Positions 31,955-43,351 of a stretch of 64,000 nucleotides of DNA are shown piece by piece. The first letter of the stretch is position 1; every line of letters begins with the position of its first letter. This stretch comes from Sphaerulina vaccinii (Eukaryota; Ascomycota; Dothideomycetes; Mycosphaerellales; Mycosphaerellaceae): contig JAKUDP010000014.1 in assembly GCA_022570795.1 (NCBI GenBank), positions 806,001 through 870,000 on the forward strand, written 5' to 3'. Below the pieces are notes generated by a model that saw only the letters and a program-made list of their open reading frames with translations, had not been told where the DNA came from and searched no databases. Made by a program: the position numbers and the translations under genes.

Positions 31955-34381
31955 TACCCATGATGCTTCGTTCGAAAGCTTGGAGCGTGAGCTGCCCAGC
32001 TTACTTGCCAGAATGCGAGGGTGACGAGTTGACCAGCCTCCTGTGATGCCGACGAGACCAGATTGCTCCTTGATACAGCAGAGCCTTGGATCTGAGGACA
32101 GGCTTCTACAATACGTACTGCAGCATGATCGATCTGCAACAACCATGCAGGTTTGCTCGCCTGCTCGCTGCTCATACTGAACTTCAATGCCATAAACCCG
32201 ATCTGGCTGGACACGTCGAAGGTGCCCTGTCACCATCAGATGCAACGGCTTTTGAGGATATCAGAAGAAGCTGGGTATTCCAATTCCATACGGGAGCAGG
32301 TATGGGCTGCTACTGAGTATAGGGTATCGAGTGCATATCAAGTTCAAGCACATGTAGTTCCCGTACTGAGCAAAAGCAGGGTGGTATCACATCGAGGTAG
32401 TGATCCGTCCAGCGGTTAGTGAGTAGTGCCCTGTCATACTCGCACAATGGCATAGGCAATTAAGACGGGAACATCAGGGGAGTGTCTTGTGTCGATGCGA
32501 GTGGATACTCAAGAGAGTTTGGTGAAGTGCTGTTCGGACGTGCCTTCCTCTTTTTCTCGCGCTCGCATCGCTCCTGCCCATACAGCAGAATTTAGGCAGG
32601 CACCCGCGTCCAACTTCCTTCCTTCCCCCTTTAACCAGACTACATCTTCATCCTCCAGCTTCCAATATCTCCATCTTATTTCTTCTTATCATGTGCCCCT
32701 TCTCAATGCTAACGACACCTTGACGCCGTGCGTCCAATGCTCATTCTTGATCGACACAACAACACGGCTCAGTTCAACACAGATTTCGCGCTGTTCCTGC
32801 AGTAGTTTCCGTTCGTTTACCGATGAAGATCAAGAATGTTGTCATTGGCGCATCGCGAGCAAGAGCCGTATAGTTTCGAGGAGGAGACAACCTCACCCAC
32901 CAACTTCACCTCATGCGGTCACACTTCCGTCCTCTCACCTCAACGGCTCTCGATGATGTACAAGTGCTTACATGGACAAGAGCAGTGCTGCACAGCGATG
33001 AGCACTGCTTACTGACATCTTTGAGGCCACGATCCGAACACATCATGGCATATGAAGAAGCTCCATCGTGGTCTCAAACCTACCGCATTTCTGGTAGGGG
33101 TAATTGTCTTGCGCTGTTCTAACAGAGTTAGCGTTCAAGATACACTCAAGATGTGCCACTGGTAGCATCTCCACCACCACGTTGTACTGTATGCAGGGCG
33201 AGCGGTTCCATAAACCTACTCAAAGAATTTCTTCAGATACAATATCAGAAGCATCCTTGTCTGCCTCGACTTCGAGAGCAGGACCGGAGTATTCGTCAAA
33301 CTAGCGGTGATGCCTTGCCAGCACTGGACTCCATAATACTGGTGTATGTGCATATGCAAGCAACCATGCGGAGGGGAGTCCAGATCGACCGGAGTGCTTG
33401 TAGTTGTTCAAAGGTGCAGTCATCTCACACGCCAGGACGCACGACTTGTGATCTGCTCGAGCATGTCCCGGGCACGCGCAGATGACTTTGGAATCATCGT
33501 TCTACGCTTTTTTCTGTGAAACAAGCTTGTAGCCTACTCTTGTTCTTCCTTCTGACAGCTCTGGTGCACAAGCCGGCTTATGGTCGAATCCACCGCATCT
33601 GCATCCGTTGGCGGCGGGGCGTTCCCTCGAGCAATCAACAGCTCTGTTGCTAGGCGGTGAAGAATAAGTGCGGCTCTGCTAACAAGCTGCAGAACATTGC
33701 ATCCAATGCTCTGCGGTAGGCGCAGAGGGATGAGAGATGTCGTGCATGCATGACGAACCCTGGTGTGCTCCTCGGTCGACAGCGCAGCGAAGACTCCGTG
33801 TAAAAATCTGCGCAACTCGGTCTGCGAGCTCTGCATAGCTTCTGCTATCCTACTACTATACCACTGATATGACTCCCCTGATATAGCAATTCTCTTATAC
33901 CTTGGACATGCCTGTTGACGCACCAGCATGACGAGTGTGCAACCCTCGCATCGGTCTCGCATCGGTCATTGTGATTCGCTAGGATCGAGACTGGGCAACG
34001 GCTGGCTTGTCAGATACACAAGAGCGGCGAAAAACCCCTGGCAGCTCATATTTCGTGAGGGCTGATTTGACTGGTCTACCTACCTAGCCGGAACGCTTCT
34101 TCCACACCACCCGCCCACGATCAAGTACTACTGTACTGTACCATACTGCCACACCAACAAGGCAGTCCTCTTCCTGAACTACTCCTGCCGCGACACTACC
34201 TCCTTCGATCACTATATCCTGTTGGATATTCTTGGCGCGCGTACAAGGTCAACTCTGGTCTTGGAAATCCTATCACTCGCTCTCTCCCACCCTGGTCACG
34301 TTGGCAACACCCCCACGAACGGAGCACGATCGCCTCTCATGATATCCGCCTTGCTGCACGAGTTCCAGATTGGCCGCTTCA
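31955..34381. other. Large intergenic region (2.4 kb), no firm gene
   Basis: A pyrimidine-rich stretch at about 32550-32720 resembles a fungal promoter or leader, but no convincing downstream coding region was found. Weak candidates are a 101-codon minus-strand frame at 31909-32214, whose 3' end overlaps TMA20, and a minus-strand frame at 33534-33962 (listed separately). The last 300 bp are the leader of the repetitive-protein gene. A non-coding transcript is possible but unproven. Confidence 0.4.
33534..33962 (-). CDS. Hypothetical protein, weakly supported
   Basis: An open frame of 142 codons whose C-terminal 100 codons look protein-like (FLHGVFAALSTEEHTRVRHA, LVSRAALILHRLATELLIARGN). Upstream on the same strand another ATG (near 33971) opens a short frame with a GTATAA splice donor, so exon structures can be proposed in more than one frame. 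No family is recognised. It may be a degraded or spurious gene. Confidence 0.2.
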   Translation of the reverse strand: MRDRCEGCTLVMLVRQQACPRYKRIAISGESYQWYSSRIAEAMQSSQTELRRFLHGVFAALSTEEHTRVRHACTTSLIPLRLPQSIGCNVLQLVSRAALILHRLATELLIARGNAPPPTDADAVDSTISRLVHQSCQKEEQE

Positions 34382-37300
34382 ATGGCAGTTCAAGTCGCAA
34401 CACTCGACGAATTGCACAAACACGACACCCCGCCGCAGAGTACATATCGATCGGCTGAACATGATGGCCTCAGGACGCGGATCAGGACTCTGGTGGGCTT
34501 CTGGGAGGGACTGACGAAGTCAAAAGATAGTGTTGTATACAAGGAGTTGTGGAAGCCCTACAGGAATGCAGGTGCAGTAGAGTTACCGAGTTATGAAGAA
34601 TGTGTGCTGGATTCACCCCCGGACTACAGCACGACAGGCTTGTTAGCCCAGGCGCATTGTATGCATGAGTCTGCAGATGTTGCGACCAATAGCGTACAGA
34701 CACGAACACAACGTACTACCAAGTCTCAACTCTTCGCTGAAGCAATCCATATCGAGGTGGACTTCAATGCAGATGAGAGATTCAGAACGATTGCGAATAA
34801 GAAGGCGAAGAAAGCTGCAAAAGCGGCTCAACAGAGTAAATGGGCTGACAGTGACAACGAAGGAACCAAAGGCGATACTCCTGCAGGTGGTGGGGACGAG
34901 GGTGCAGGTGGAGATGAAGGAGGCGGCGCTGGTGGAGCAGGAGATGGTGAAGATCCTTCTGGAGGGAACAATGGAGGCGACGATGGCGACGATTGGGGCT
35001 TTCCCAGCAAGAAGGAAACTACTAAAGAGAAGAAAGCTCGTTTGAAGCGAGAAAAGGAAGAGGCAGAACGGAAGGCTGCTGAAGAGGAGGCAGAGGCAGA
35101 AGATGCTGACGCTGGCGCCAATGCTGAAGCTGAACCAGTTGATGGTGAGTGTCATCACTATTCGACAGAGTCTGGCTGGAATGACTGACATTTTGTAGAC
35201 TGGGGAGCCTATGCAACTGTGGGCAAAGGTAAAAAGAAGAAGAAAGGCACTGCAGCTTGGGAAGAGCCCGTGGCCGAAGTTGTCGATGATCCTCCTCCAG
35301 CAGAACCAGCAGTTGAGGATGATTGGGGTTTCGCAACTGCAGGAGGCAAGAAGGTAAGTGGATCAAGCACACATGATGAGACATTCTCGAGGCAAGCAGG
35401 CAAATATCGGAAATCTCTCTCAGAAGCAACTAAAGTATCTGTGCTCTGTCTGCAGGCCACAGCTTGGTGTTCAGAGACGATGCTGGGTTGAGATCGTGAT
35501 TTCCGATGTTGAAATGTTGGCCACGGGGCATGCCAATACACATTGCATACTTACACTCTCACACAGAAGAAGAAGGGCAAGAACGCGTTGCCAGAGCCCG
35601 AACCAGAACCCCCGAAAGACCCTGAGCCTACACCTCCCAAGGAAGAGGAGGATCCTTGGGGATCTTTTGGAAAGAAGGACAAGAAATCCAAGAAGAAATC
35701 AGAGCCAGAACCAATTCCTGAACCAGAGCAGCCACCAGAGCCGCCACAAGAAACGCCGGCTGTTGAAGATGATTGGGGATTCTCAACGAAGAAGTCGAAG
35801 AAAGGCAAGAAAGGAAAGGTATGTAAGGTACTTTCATCACTTCTGTTTCTTTCATCAGCAGCATTTGGAGTCGATATCACGCGTGTGGCGGATCGACGGC
35901 CCCTTTCCGTGGGATGCATTCCGTCCGCGGCGCCCGCTTGGACCTCCGCAATCTTACGCGGAGAGGCTGGCTACGCGGCGTGCGTATCGATAGCAGCTCC
36001 CTAACGCGCAATGACCTACGATTCGCATCGCTCGAACACCTGTCCAGGTCGCGTATGGAATGCTAACCACTGTTGCACGCGCAGAACGATCCGGTGCCTG
36101 AGCCGCCCAGGGACGACAAAGTCGACATGAAATTCGACGATATCAACCTCAATGACGACAAAGCAGCCCCGAAACTCGATCTTGACTTCGGACTCGACAA
36201 GAAAGACGCTTCAAACGAGGAAAAGAGCAGTTCCTTCAGCTTCGGTGGATGGGGAGGAGGATGGGGAGCTGCAAACACGTGGGGATTTGGCAGTAATGCA
36301 GGCAAAGCTGAAGAAGAGAAGCCTGCTGAGCCAGGTTTCATGAGCGCGAAGGACAAAAAGAAGGCTGAAAAGGCTTCTAAGGAAGCTAAGAAGAAGGGCA
36401 AAGTTGTTGAGCCTGAGCTAGCGAAGGTTGAACCTATCGTGGAAGTAGTAGCGGAAGAGCCTGCGAAGGTTGAGGATGATCCGTGGGCAGCCTTTACAAC
36501 AACCAAGAAGTCCTCCAAGAAGAAAGGGCTCTCAGCCTGGGATGCTGTCGATCCAGTCGTCGAAACATTGCCAGAGATTGAGGCTCCTAAAGAGGACACG
36601 TGGGGATTCGGCCTTTCCAGTAAAGACAAGAAGAAAGCAAAGAAGAAGGGAGTATCAGCACCGGAACCGGAACCTGTGGTTGTCACAGAGCCAGAGCCAA
36701 TTGAACCTGTGAAGGAAGATGATGGATTCAGCTGGGGTACATCGAAGAAGAGCAAAACTAAGAAGAAGTCAACATTCGACTGGTCCGAGGAACCTGCTGC
36801 TGAGCCAGCTATCGTGGAGGTACCTCCGCCGCCACCAGCTGAGCCTGACCCACCTGCGAACGATTGGCTCAGTGGGGCTGGTTGGGCAGATACTTCAACT
36901 TCTAAGAAGAGCAAGAAGAGCAAGAAGGGTGTTGTCGTTGAGGAGCCGCCTGCACCACCACCACCTGTAATTCCTGACCCGCCAACAGAAGATGCGGCAG
37001 GTGAAGACTGGTTCGGAGGAGGCTGGGGCAAATCAGACAAGAAATCGAAGCTGAAGAAGACCACCGCATTGATAGAAGCAGTCCCCGAAGCACCCGCCGC
37101 TGAGCTCGAGCCAGAAGCTGTTGTCGAACCTGCTGCTGCAGATGATGGCTGGGGAAATACTTGGTCTACTGGTACAAAGAAGAAGACCTCAAAAAGCAAG
37201 AGCAAGGGCATTGTAGAGGTTGCAGATCCCAGTCCTGGTGCTTCAGTCTTGCTACCGGAGTCTGTGCAAGAGAAGTCTGCTGAGGATGATCCTTGGAGTG

Positions 37301-40300
37301 AGACATCGTGGACTACAGGTAAGTTGCAGCCGTGTTGAATTACCCCGAGCATTGCATACTGACTGCGTTCCAGGCAAGAAGGCAAAATCTAAGACTAAGA
37401 AGGGAGCAGCAGAGCCACCTCCACCGGCTGCACTCCCAGCTCCACCTGAAGTGGACGAATTTGGTCTCGATGATGGCAATGCTGGGGCAGATCTATTAGA
37501 CCTGAACGAGCCTGTCGCCACCGAAGATCCCTGGAGCTTCACTACAACGTCGAGCAAGAAAAAGAAGAAGGGTGCAAAGGAGGAGCCTGCCATTGTTGAA
37601 GTACCTCTAACCAAAACAAAATCCAAAGACTCCAAGTCTAGCACAAAGACACCTGTGGAACCTATTATCGATGTTGTCGGAGAGGTCGCTCCCGAACCTG
37701 AGGAGGCCAAGACAGACGACAAAGCCTCTGCTGGATGGGGAAGCAGTCTCTGGGGCAAACCCACCAAGAAAGAGACTACCAAGGAACGGAAAGCTCGTGA
37801 GAAGAGAGAGAAGGAGGAGCGTGAAGCTGCTGAAGAAGCTGAAGCCAAGCGTATCGCGGACGAGGCTGAAGCACAACGCATTGCTGAAGAGGAGGCATTG
37901 TTCGCCGCTGCCATAGGCGAAGATCCTACAGATCTACTCGACGATCTCGATATACCACCTCCACCTCCACCTGTGGAAGAGAAGAAGAGGTCGTCTAAGG
38001 ATAAGAAAAGCAAAGACTCGAAGCTGTCGAAGGTGGACAGCAAGTCCAGCAAGAAATCCGAAGCCAATGAAGAGCCCGTGGCAGCCGTTGTGGATGTCCC
38101 AGATCCGGATCCGATCATTTCATTCGACGAACCCAAGAAAGCAGACGGCTGGGGATTCTGGGGTGCATCGCTCAAATCTTCTAAGAAAGCCACACCCGCT
38201 GCCGAGATGAGTAAGGATGCATCGACCAATCAAGATCCAGTAGTCGACGACTCTTCGAAGATGCCAGATCATTCTTTTGACGACGTGGCAGCAATGTCGC
38301 CTCCCAAGTCAGCAGAGAAGGTGTCTTCCAAGTCGAAAGGTGTGAAGGGCAGCAGTGTACGAGACCGCATCAGCGCTTTGGGAGCTGAGGCTGTTCCTGA
38401 CGCCAAGCCCTCGAAGTCTAAGAAGGACAAAACACCAGCTCCACCAGAACCTGAGGTTGTGCCCGAAGAACCGGAACCGATTGTGGAAGTCATTCCAGAG
38501 CCTGAGCCAGAGAGAAAGTCCAAGAAGAGCGACAAGAAGTCCAAGAAACTGAAGGAACCAGATCCGCCACCGCCACCACCGATCTCACCAGTGCCAGGCG
38601 GGTTTCCTGTCGACGACTTGCTGGATAATATCGACCCAGAACCTGAAATGCCAGCATCGCCACCCAAGAAGTCAAGCAAGGACAAGAAATCTGCCAGCAA
38701 GACTACCAAAGACTCGAAGAAGAAGGCCGAGCCCATAGTGGAGCCGCCAGCTGACCTTGATGAGCTCGTTGTTGATGAGCCGGCAAAGTTGCCCACTCCT
38801 CCGCCGGAAGACACGCCACGAGAGAAGAGATCATCAAAGAAGGAACGGCCGAAGGTTGTGCGTGACGACAAATCAGCATCTTGGGGCTTCTGGGGTGCTA
38901 CGCCTGCGAAGAAACCCACCAGGAAGGATTCGGATCCCAAGGACGATGCAATGTCGCCCAAGGCCACCGAACGGCCATCTGGACTGTCTCGGTCGAAGTC
39001 AGCGCGAAAGACAACTGAGCGGGATATGCTTGACAAGGATTCGAAATCGTCTGCGTCAGACAAAGGTCAGAAGGAGTCAAAATCACGACCCAGCACTTCT
39101 CGTGGAATGAGCTTCGGCGGCCTCTTCAGTACTCCACAGCCATCACGTTCCAAGTCGACCAGAGTCTCAAGTTCCGCAGCCAAGTCGAGCTCACGTCGCC
39201 ACTCTACTGCCGTAGAGGACAATGGCTTGGTATCACCTCCACCAGAAATGTCAGCAAAGGCAGCGAAGCTCACTGGCGTCAGTCGCTCCAAGTCAACTCG
39301 GGAGAAGAAGACTCGCATGATTCCAGATCCATACCCAATAGACTCGGATGACATGATTATGGTAGACGTACCTGAGGATTCTGCCAAGGACATGGATGAA
39401 CCGAGAGAGAAGAAGAAGTCGAGTAAATCGAGGCGCCATCAGATGTCCGGCGGGCTTGGTACAGCGGACGATGATATGGTAGATGCGCCTCGTGACGAGG
39501 CCAAGATCTTCTCTGAGCCGGAGGATATCGCCTTCGTGGAACGACCCGCTCCACCTCGGCGATCCTCTACGATGAAGAAGGCAGGACTCATGGGAGGTAT
39601 ACTTGGCGCATTTGGTGCATCCTCACGCCCAACCACTGAGCGTCGCCAAAGCAAGTATGACACTGAAGATGCTAGTGCTTCACGCAGAAAGCGTGATGCA
39701 GCATACGATGATGATGGATCAAAACGGCTTCGACGCGAGGATCGCAAAGTACATCGCTCATCGCGCAAAGCCTCTGATGGCGATGGCTTGACAGATGCTG
39801 CACCAATCACGGATGTAGAGGCAGACGAAGCTCGTGAAGCGCGCAGGCGCGAGCGTCGTGAACGTCGAGCTCAAGAAGAAGCGGAGGAGGCAGACAGGAA
39901 TGCTCGGAGGGAGGAACGGCGCAAGGCAAAGGCAAAAGAGGAAGAAGATCGCCAGCTTCGTGAAGACGAGGAGCGACGTGCCAGAAGACGTGCCCGTCGT
40001 GCGGAAGAAGAACGTCTAGCTCGAGAGGAAGAGGAAGCCCGTGCTGAGCGCCACGAACGCCGACGGCAGCGTGCAGCAGCAGAGGAAGCTCCCGTCAAGT
40101 CATCTCGCCCAACATCCGATCGGCGCCGCTCGTCGTACATGGACGCTGCTCCCGCAGAAGACGAAGAAGCTCGACGAATCCGGCGTGAAGAGCGTCGCAT
40201 GAGGCGCAGTGTCGATGTTGGAGCAGCTGCATCTGGCAGAGATCGTGAGCGACCTCGCACTTCGCGACGTCAGTCTGAGTATCCTGAAGATCGCAATGGT

Positions 40301-40759
40301 GAGCCTACCTCTTCCCACGGTGCGATCCCAGCGTCGTTTACTCACGCGATAAAGACCGGAGGCGATAAGACATCTTCTTGGGTTCACTCTGTCGAGGATG
40401 CCCCACCTCCGCCCATCGAAGGCACAATCATAGATGCACCGGTCCACTTCGCTGCAGATGCAGAAGCAGACCCTCTCGACGAGGGCGAGACTACAGCCAG
40501 AGAGTTCCGTCATCGTCGCGAGCGACGAAGAGAACGAGACGATGGCTACGGCATGGATGATGGTCCTCGCAGGCGCGATGGTGTCAAGAGCAGCAGTGGA
40601 GATGGCTCTTCAGGACGAAGGCGAAGAAGCTATGCCTCGCCGCCCACATACGGAGACATGTACGGAGGCGGTATGCGGACATTTGATGGCAGGCCATCAA
40701 TGCCGCAAAGGAGCGATAGCAAGAGAGGAAGTTGGTTCAAAAAGATTGCAGGATTGTAG
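34382..40759 (+). CDS. Giant repetitive protein with about 17 acidic/Trp/Lys modules
   Basis: Five exons: 34382-35144, 35199-35353, 35567-35818, 36085-37318 and 37374-40759, giving 1,929 residues. Start context TTCAATGGC. Residues 1-170 include PSYEECVLDSPPDYSTT and a helical segment. From about residue 205 to 1310 a module recurs about 17 times: acidic residues, one or two Trp (DDWGF, EDPWGSF, DDPWAAF, EDTWGF, DGWGFWG), a Lys-rich block (KKSKKGKKGK, KKDKKSKKKS) and a Pro/Glu linker. Three of the four introns lie within or just before the Lys blocks. Later parts are Ser/Lys-rich, then an Arg/Glu-rich charged helix at about 1610-1760 (ARRRERRERRAQEEAEEADR) and a basic tail ending GSWFKKIAGL. 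Nearly the whole chain is predicted disordered. DPW and WxxF motifs bind clathrin-adaptor appendages in endocytic proteins, and long disordered Arg/Glu-rich proteins occur at fungal septa (leashin, SPA). Either role is only inference. I do not recognise the family. Confidence 0.85.
35354..36084 (+). other. Two long introns flanking exon 3 of the repetitive gene
   Basis: The introns at 35354-35566 (213 nt, GTAAGT...CAG) and 35819-36084 (266 nt, GTATGT...CAG) are two to five times longer than any other intron in the window. The second contains a GC-rich core (about 35880-36010). Exon 3 between them (35567-35818) keeps frame if skipped, since it is 252 nt and phase 0 at both ends. Confidence 0.75.
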
Positions 40760-41212
40760 TGACATGTCAGGTCATCTGGATGATGCATGTCACGAGGCGT
40801 TTCGGATTGCTTGCATTGCATATTTCGGAATGATACCCTTCTGCGAAAGGCTTTAGGCCTTCTTGATTAGCTATAATGATGAAACGACAAGTTTGAACTC
40901 TCGAGGCTCTCACAAGATTGCCGCCTGATGATGTCTCTGCTCTTGGACCCATAGTGGGTTTCAGACCGTAGAGAGCTATATGTTTGTAAGTAACCTTCTC
41001 GCCCTTGAAGTGAAGCAGCTCGCTGAACAAACAAAGCTTGGCATCTCGAAAGCAAACAATTTCGCAATTTCACGATTACACTCACAGACACAACTCGAAT
41101 TCAGACACACCGCGCGAACACACGCAGCAAAACGGCCTAGGCCTTCGACGAGCCTCCACGACCATTTTCCAAGCACCACGCCACAACATACAGAAGGAGC
41201 CCAACGACAGAC
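40760..41212. other. Intergenic region upstream of the duplicated-module gene
   Basis: About 450 bp between tandem plus-strand genes. The open frame starting at 40980 upstream of the chosen ATG is not protein-like. No element recognised. Confidence 0.4.
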
Positions 41213-42403
41213 ATGGCTCCGCCAAATGTGCGTATGTTCCGCTCGGTGGAAGATCTGCTCGAGCGGATTCCAAGAGCCATGGTTGGTGACCTGGACGCCG
41301 AGCTTACATGGGTTCGTACAATCACATACAGCCACTCTCAGATATCTGCTAATATGCTCTTCCCAGATCGATGAACATCGGGCCAGGTTCACCGCATGGG
41401 CACAAACACTGCCAGAGCCGTTGTCAGCTAAGCAAATCCTGGCGACCGACGTCTACGAGGAAGCCGTCAGCGGCCATCTGGCCCTCATCAAAGAGGCAGC
41501 AGCACCGGCCGATGGCACAGCACAGGAGGAAGCCAACGGCACAACAGCGCGAAAGCTGACTCGTCCGCGCATGTTCCGCTCGGTTGAAGATGTGCGCAAG
41601 GCGCTCCCAGTACGCATGGAGGGCGACCTGAGAGCGCAAAGTCTCTGGGTATGTATAACATATGTCATTGGTCTCGAATACCTGCTTATACGTTGTGCCA
41701 GATTCATGAGAAGTGGACTGATTTCACCGACTGGGCAAACACTTTGCCAACTCCAAGATCAGATAAGGTGCACTCGGCCCAGCTTGTCTTCCGTGAGGCC
41801 AGCAAAGCACACGTTGAGCTCTACAAGAATCATCTGGAGCGCAAGAGGGATGAGCACTTCGAGTCGCTGAGGCAGGCCAAAGCGCTTGAACGGCATGAGG
41901 AGGAAATCCAGGCTGCGATAGTCCAGCCTGAGAAGGACGAGGCTGCAGCAGCCCAGGCGACGAAAGAGCTGATGGAAAGAGAGCAGCGCGAGAGAAAGGT
42001 CGCTGAGTACCAGGCAGATTCGCTTCGGGTCTGGCAGCAAGCTGAGGCGGCCACCGCGAGCGCCAAAGTCAAGGCCATTCCGGCGCCTGTTGACACCATG
42101 TCGAAGCAGATCGCAGAGCTCGAGCTCTTCCAGGAGCAATCTTCTCCGGCTTTCAAGCTACCACCACCACCAGCACCATTATCACCGAAGAAGCCTCCAG
42201 CAGGACCAGTAGCACCGCCGAAGTCTCAAGCAGTACCATCATCACTGCCAAAGTACCCAGCAGGACAGCCAAGTCCTGATACTCCGTCGGACGCACCCCG
42301 GACTCGTCATAACGGTATTCCAGTTGTGCTGTCCGCATATGATCACGAAGATCAAGACATCGAGATCATCACAAAGGGTATTGCTGCACTTTCTCTGCAA
42401 TAG
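41213..42403 (+). CDS. Protein with a tandemly duplicated exon-pair module, function unknown
   Basis: Three exons: 41213-41311, 41367-41648 and 41702-42403, giving 360 residues. The protein holds two copies of one module. Copy 1 reads MFRSVEDLLERIPRAMVGDL...W | IDEHRARFTAWAQTLPEPLS...; copy 2 reads MFRSVEDVRKALPVRMEGDL...W | IHEKWTDFTDWANTLPTPRS.... In both, an intron (55 and 53 nt) follows the same Trp codon in phase 0, so the duplication included the intron. After copy 2 comes a charged helix (HLERKRDEHFESLRQAKALE), then a Pro-rich repeat region (LPPPPAPLSPKKPPAGPV) and a short conserved-looking tail. No enzymatic motif is visible. Similar intron positions and strong similarity between the copies suggest recent exon duplication. 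Function unknown. Confidence 0.8.
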
Positions 42404-42540
42404 AGCTTCGCCCAGTGGACAGGTCAAAGACGTCGCAAGCACAGCTCTTGTCAGGAGGTTTCTGCTGACATAGTTTCAGCAATGCTCCATTGCACGGCTC
42501 TTCGTCTGAGTGTGCCACTTCAGTGCACGATCTTCAACTT

Positions 42541-42700
42541 GCTGCTTCGGCATGCACTAGCCAAATTGCTTCTGCATTTGGTTCCAGCCTCCCTGCTTCT
42601 GCAGTTGGTTTCATTCAGCCTCATTGCTTTTGCATTTGGTTTTCTTTAACCTTGTTGCTTCTGCACTTGGTTTCGCCTCCATGCTTCTGCAGTTGGTGCC
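42541..42700 (+). repeat. About 30-bp minisatellite, GCTTCTGCANTTGGT family
   Basis: Five imperfect units recur, each with GCTTCTGCA(T/G/C)TTGGTT followed by a variable stretch, at about 42568, 42594, 42625 (as GCTTTTGCATTTGG), 42657 and 42681. Two further related words (CCTCTGCAGCTGGTT, GCTTCTGCACTCGG) occur at about 43434-43475. Confidence 0.7.
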
Positions 42701-42751
42701 CGATTGTATTGCCATTGGCATGCAGTCTCGCGTCTTGCTTCTGCAGGCGTC

Positions 42752-42830
42752 GAGGTCAGCGATAAGAGACACCTGTACGTGGTGCTGGCTACGAACCTGG
42801 GTCTCTACAGACACAGAGCCGAGATCTCTT
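42752..42830 (+). repeat. Perfect 79-bp direct repeat, copy 1
   Basis: It begins GAGGTCAGCGATAAGAG and ends GAGATCTCTT. It is identical over 79 bases to 43046-43124, 294 bp downstream. Both copies are preceded by the same GC(T/G)TC(T/G)GCAGGCG word, so the junctions lie in minisatellite sequence. Confidence 0.9.
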
Positions 42831-43045
42831 GCCTGCATCGCTTCGGCATGCAGTTTTGTTCCCATATCGCTCCGGCATATGGCGTTGTCCTGTATCGCTT
42901 CGGCATTCAGCGCTTCTCAGTGCGCTTCGGCCATTGATGTTCCTGTAGCGCTTCGGCCTGCAGTGTGTTTCCATTGTATCGCTTCGGCATATAATGCCCG
43001 TCTCGCCACGGCAGGCGTGGTCCCGTTCTCGCTTCGGCAGGCGGT
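42831..43045 (+). repeat. Minisatellite of CGCTTCGGC units between the 79-bp copies
   Basis: About eight units of 25-31 bp, most with (A/G)(T/G)CGCTTCGGCAT or a close variant, lie between the two 79-bp repeats. The core resembles the GCTTCTGCA core of the upstream array, suggesting a common origin. Confidence 0.75.
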
Positions 43046-43124
43046 GAGGTCAGCGATAAGAGACACCTGTACGTGGTGCTGGCTACGAACCTGGGTCTCT
43101 ACAGACACAGAGCCGAGATCTCTT
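43046..43124 (+). repeat. Perfect 79-bp direct repeat, copy 2
   Basis: Identical to 42752-42830. The absence of any mismatch beside strongly diverged minisatellite units suggests a recent duplication or ongoing gene conversion. Confidence 0.9.
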
Positions 43125-43351
43125 ACTTTGTATATAGGGATATCGTCTTAGTCATGACTTGCCCAATGTATCCCAGACTCTTGCGCTGTCAGTTATCTCC
43201 ATATCGACTTTGCTGCTATTTCGAGCTCATGGCTCTGCAGTAGACTTCTTGCATCCGTGCTGCAAAGGGACAAGAACGACTGGCAAACCCTTAGCCAACT
43301 TGTGTAGCTACATATACGGAAAAGTTTACCCCTGTTCATCACATCCTCACA

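Noticed and set aside
31909..32214. 101-codon minus-strand frame beside TMA20
   Set aside because: Somewhat protein-like but without a family motif; it overlaps the 3' end of TMA20 and has no promoter or splice support.
37252..38229. Long minus-strand open frames opposite the repetitive gene
   Set aside because: They mirror the purine-rich, repetitive coding strand, giving Ser/Phe/Leu-rich antisense translations. Introns and module order support the plus strand.
42624..43151. 175-codon plus-strand frame through the minisatellite
   Set aside because: The frame stays open because the repeat lengths suit it. The peptide is a simple reflection of tandem DNA repeats, and the minus strand is equally open.
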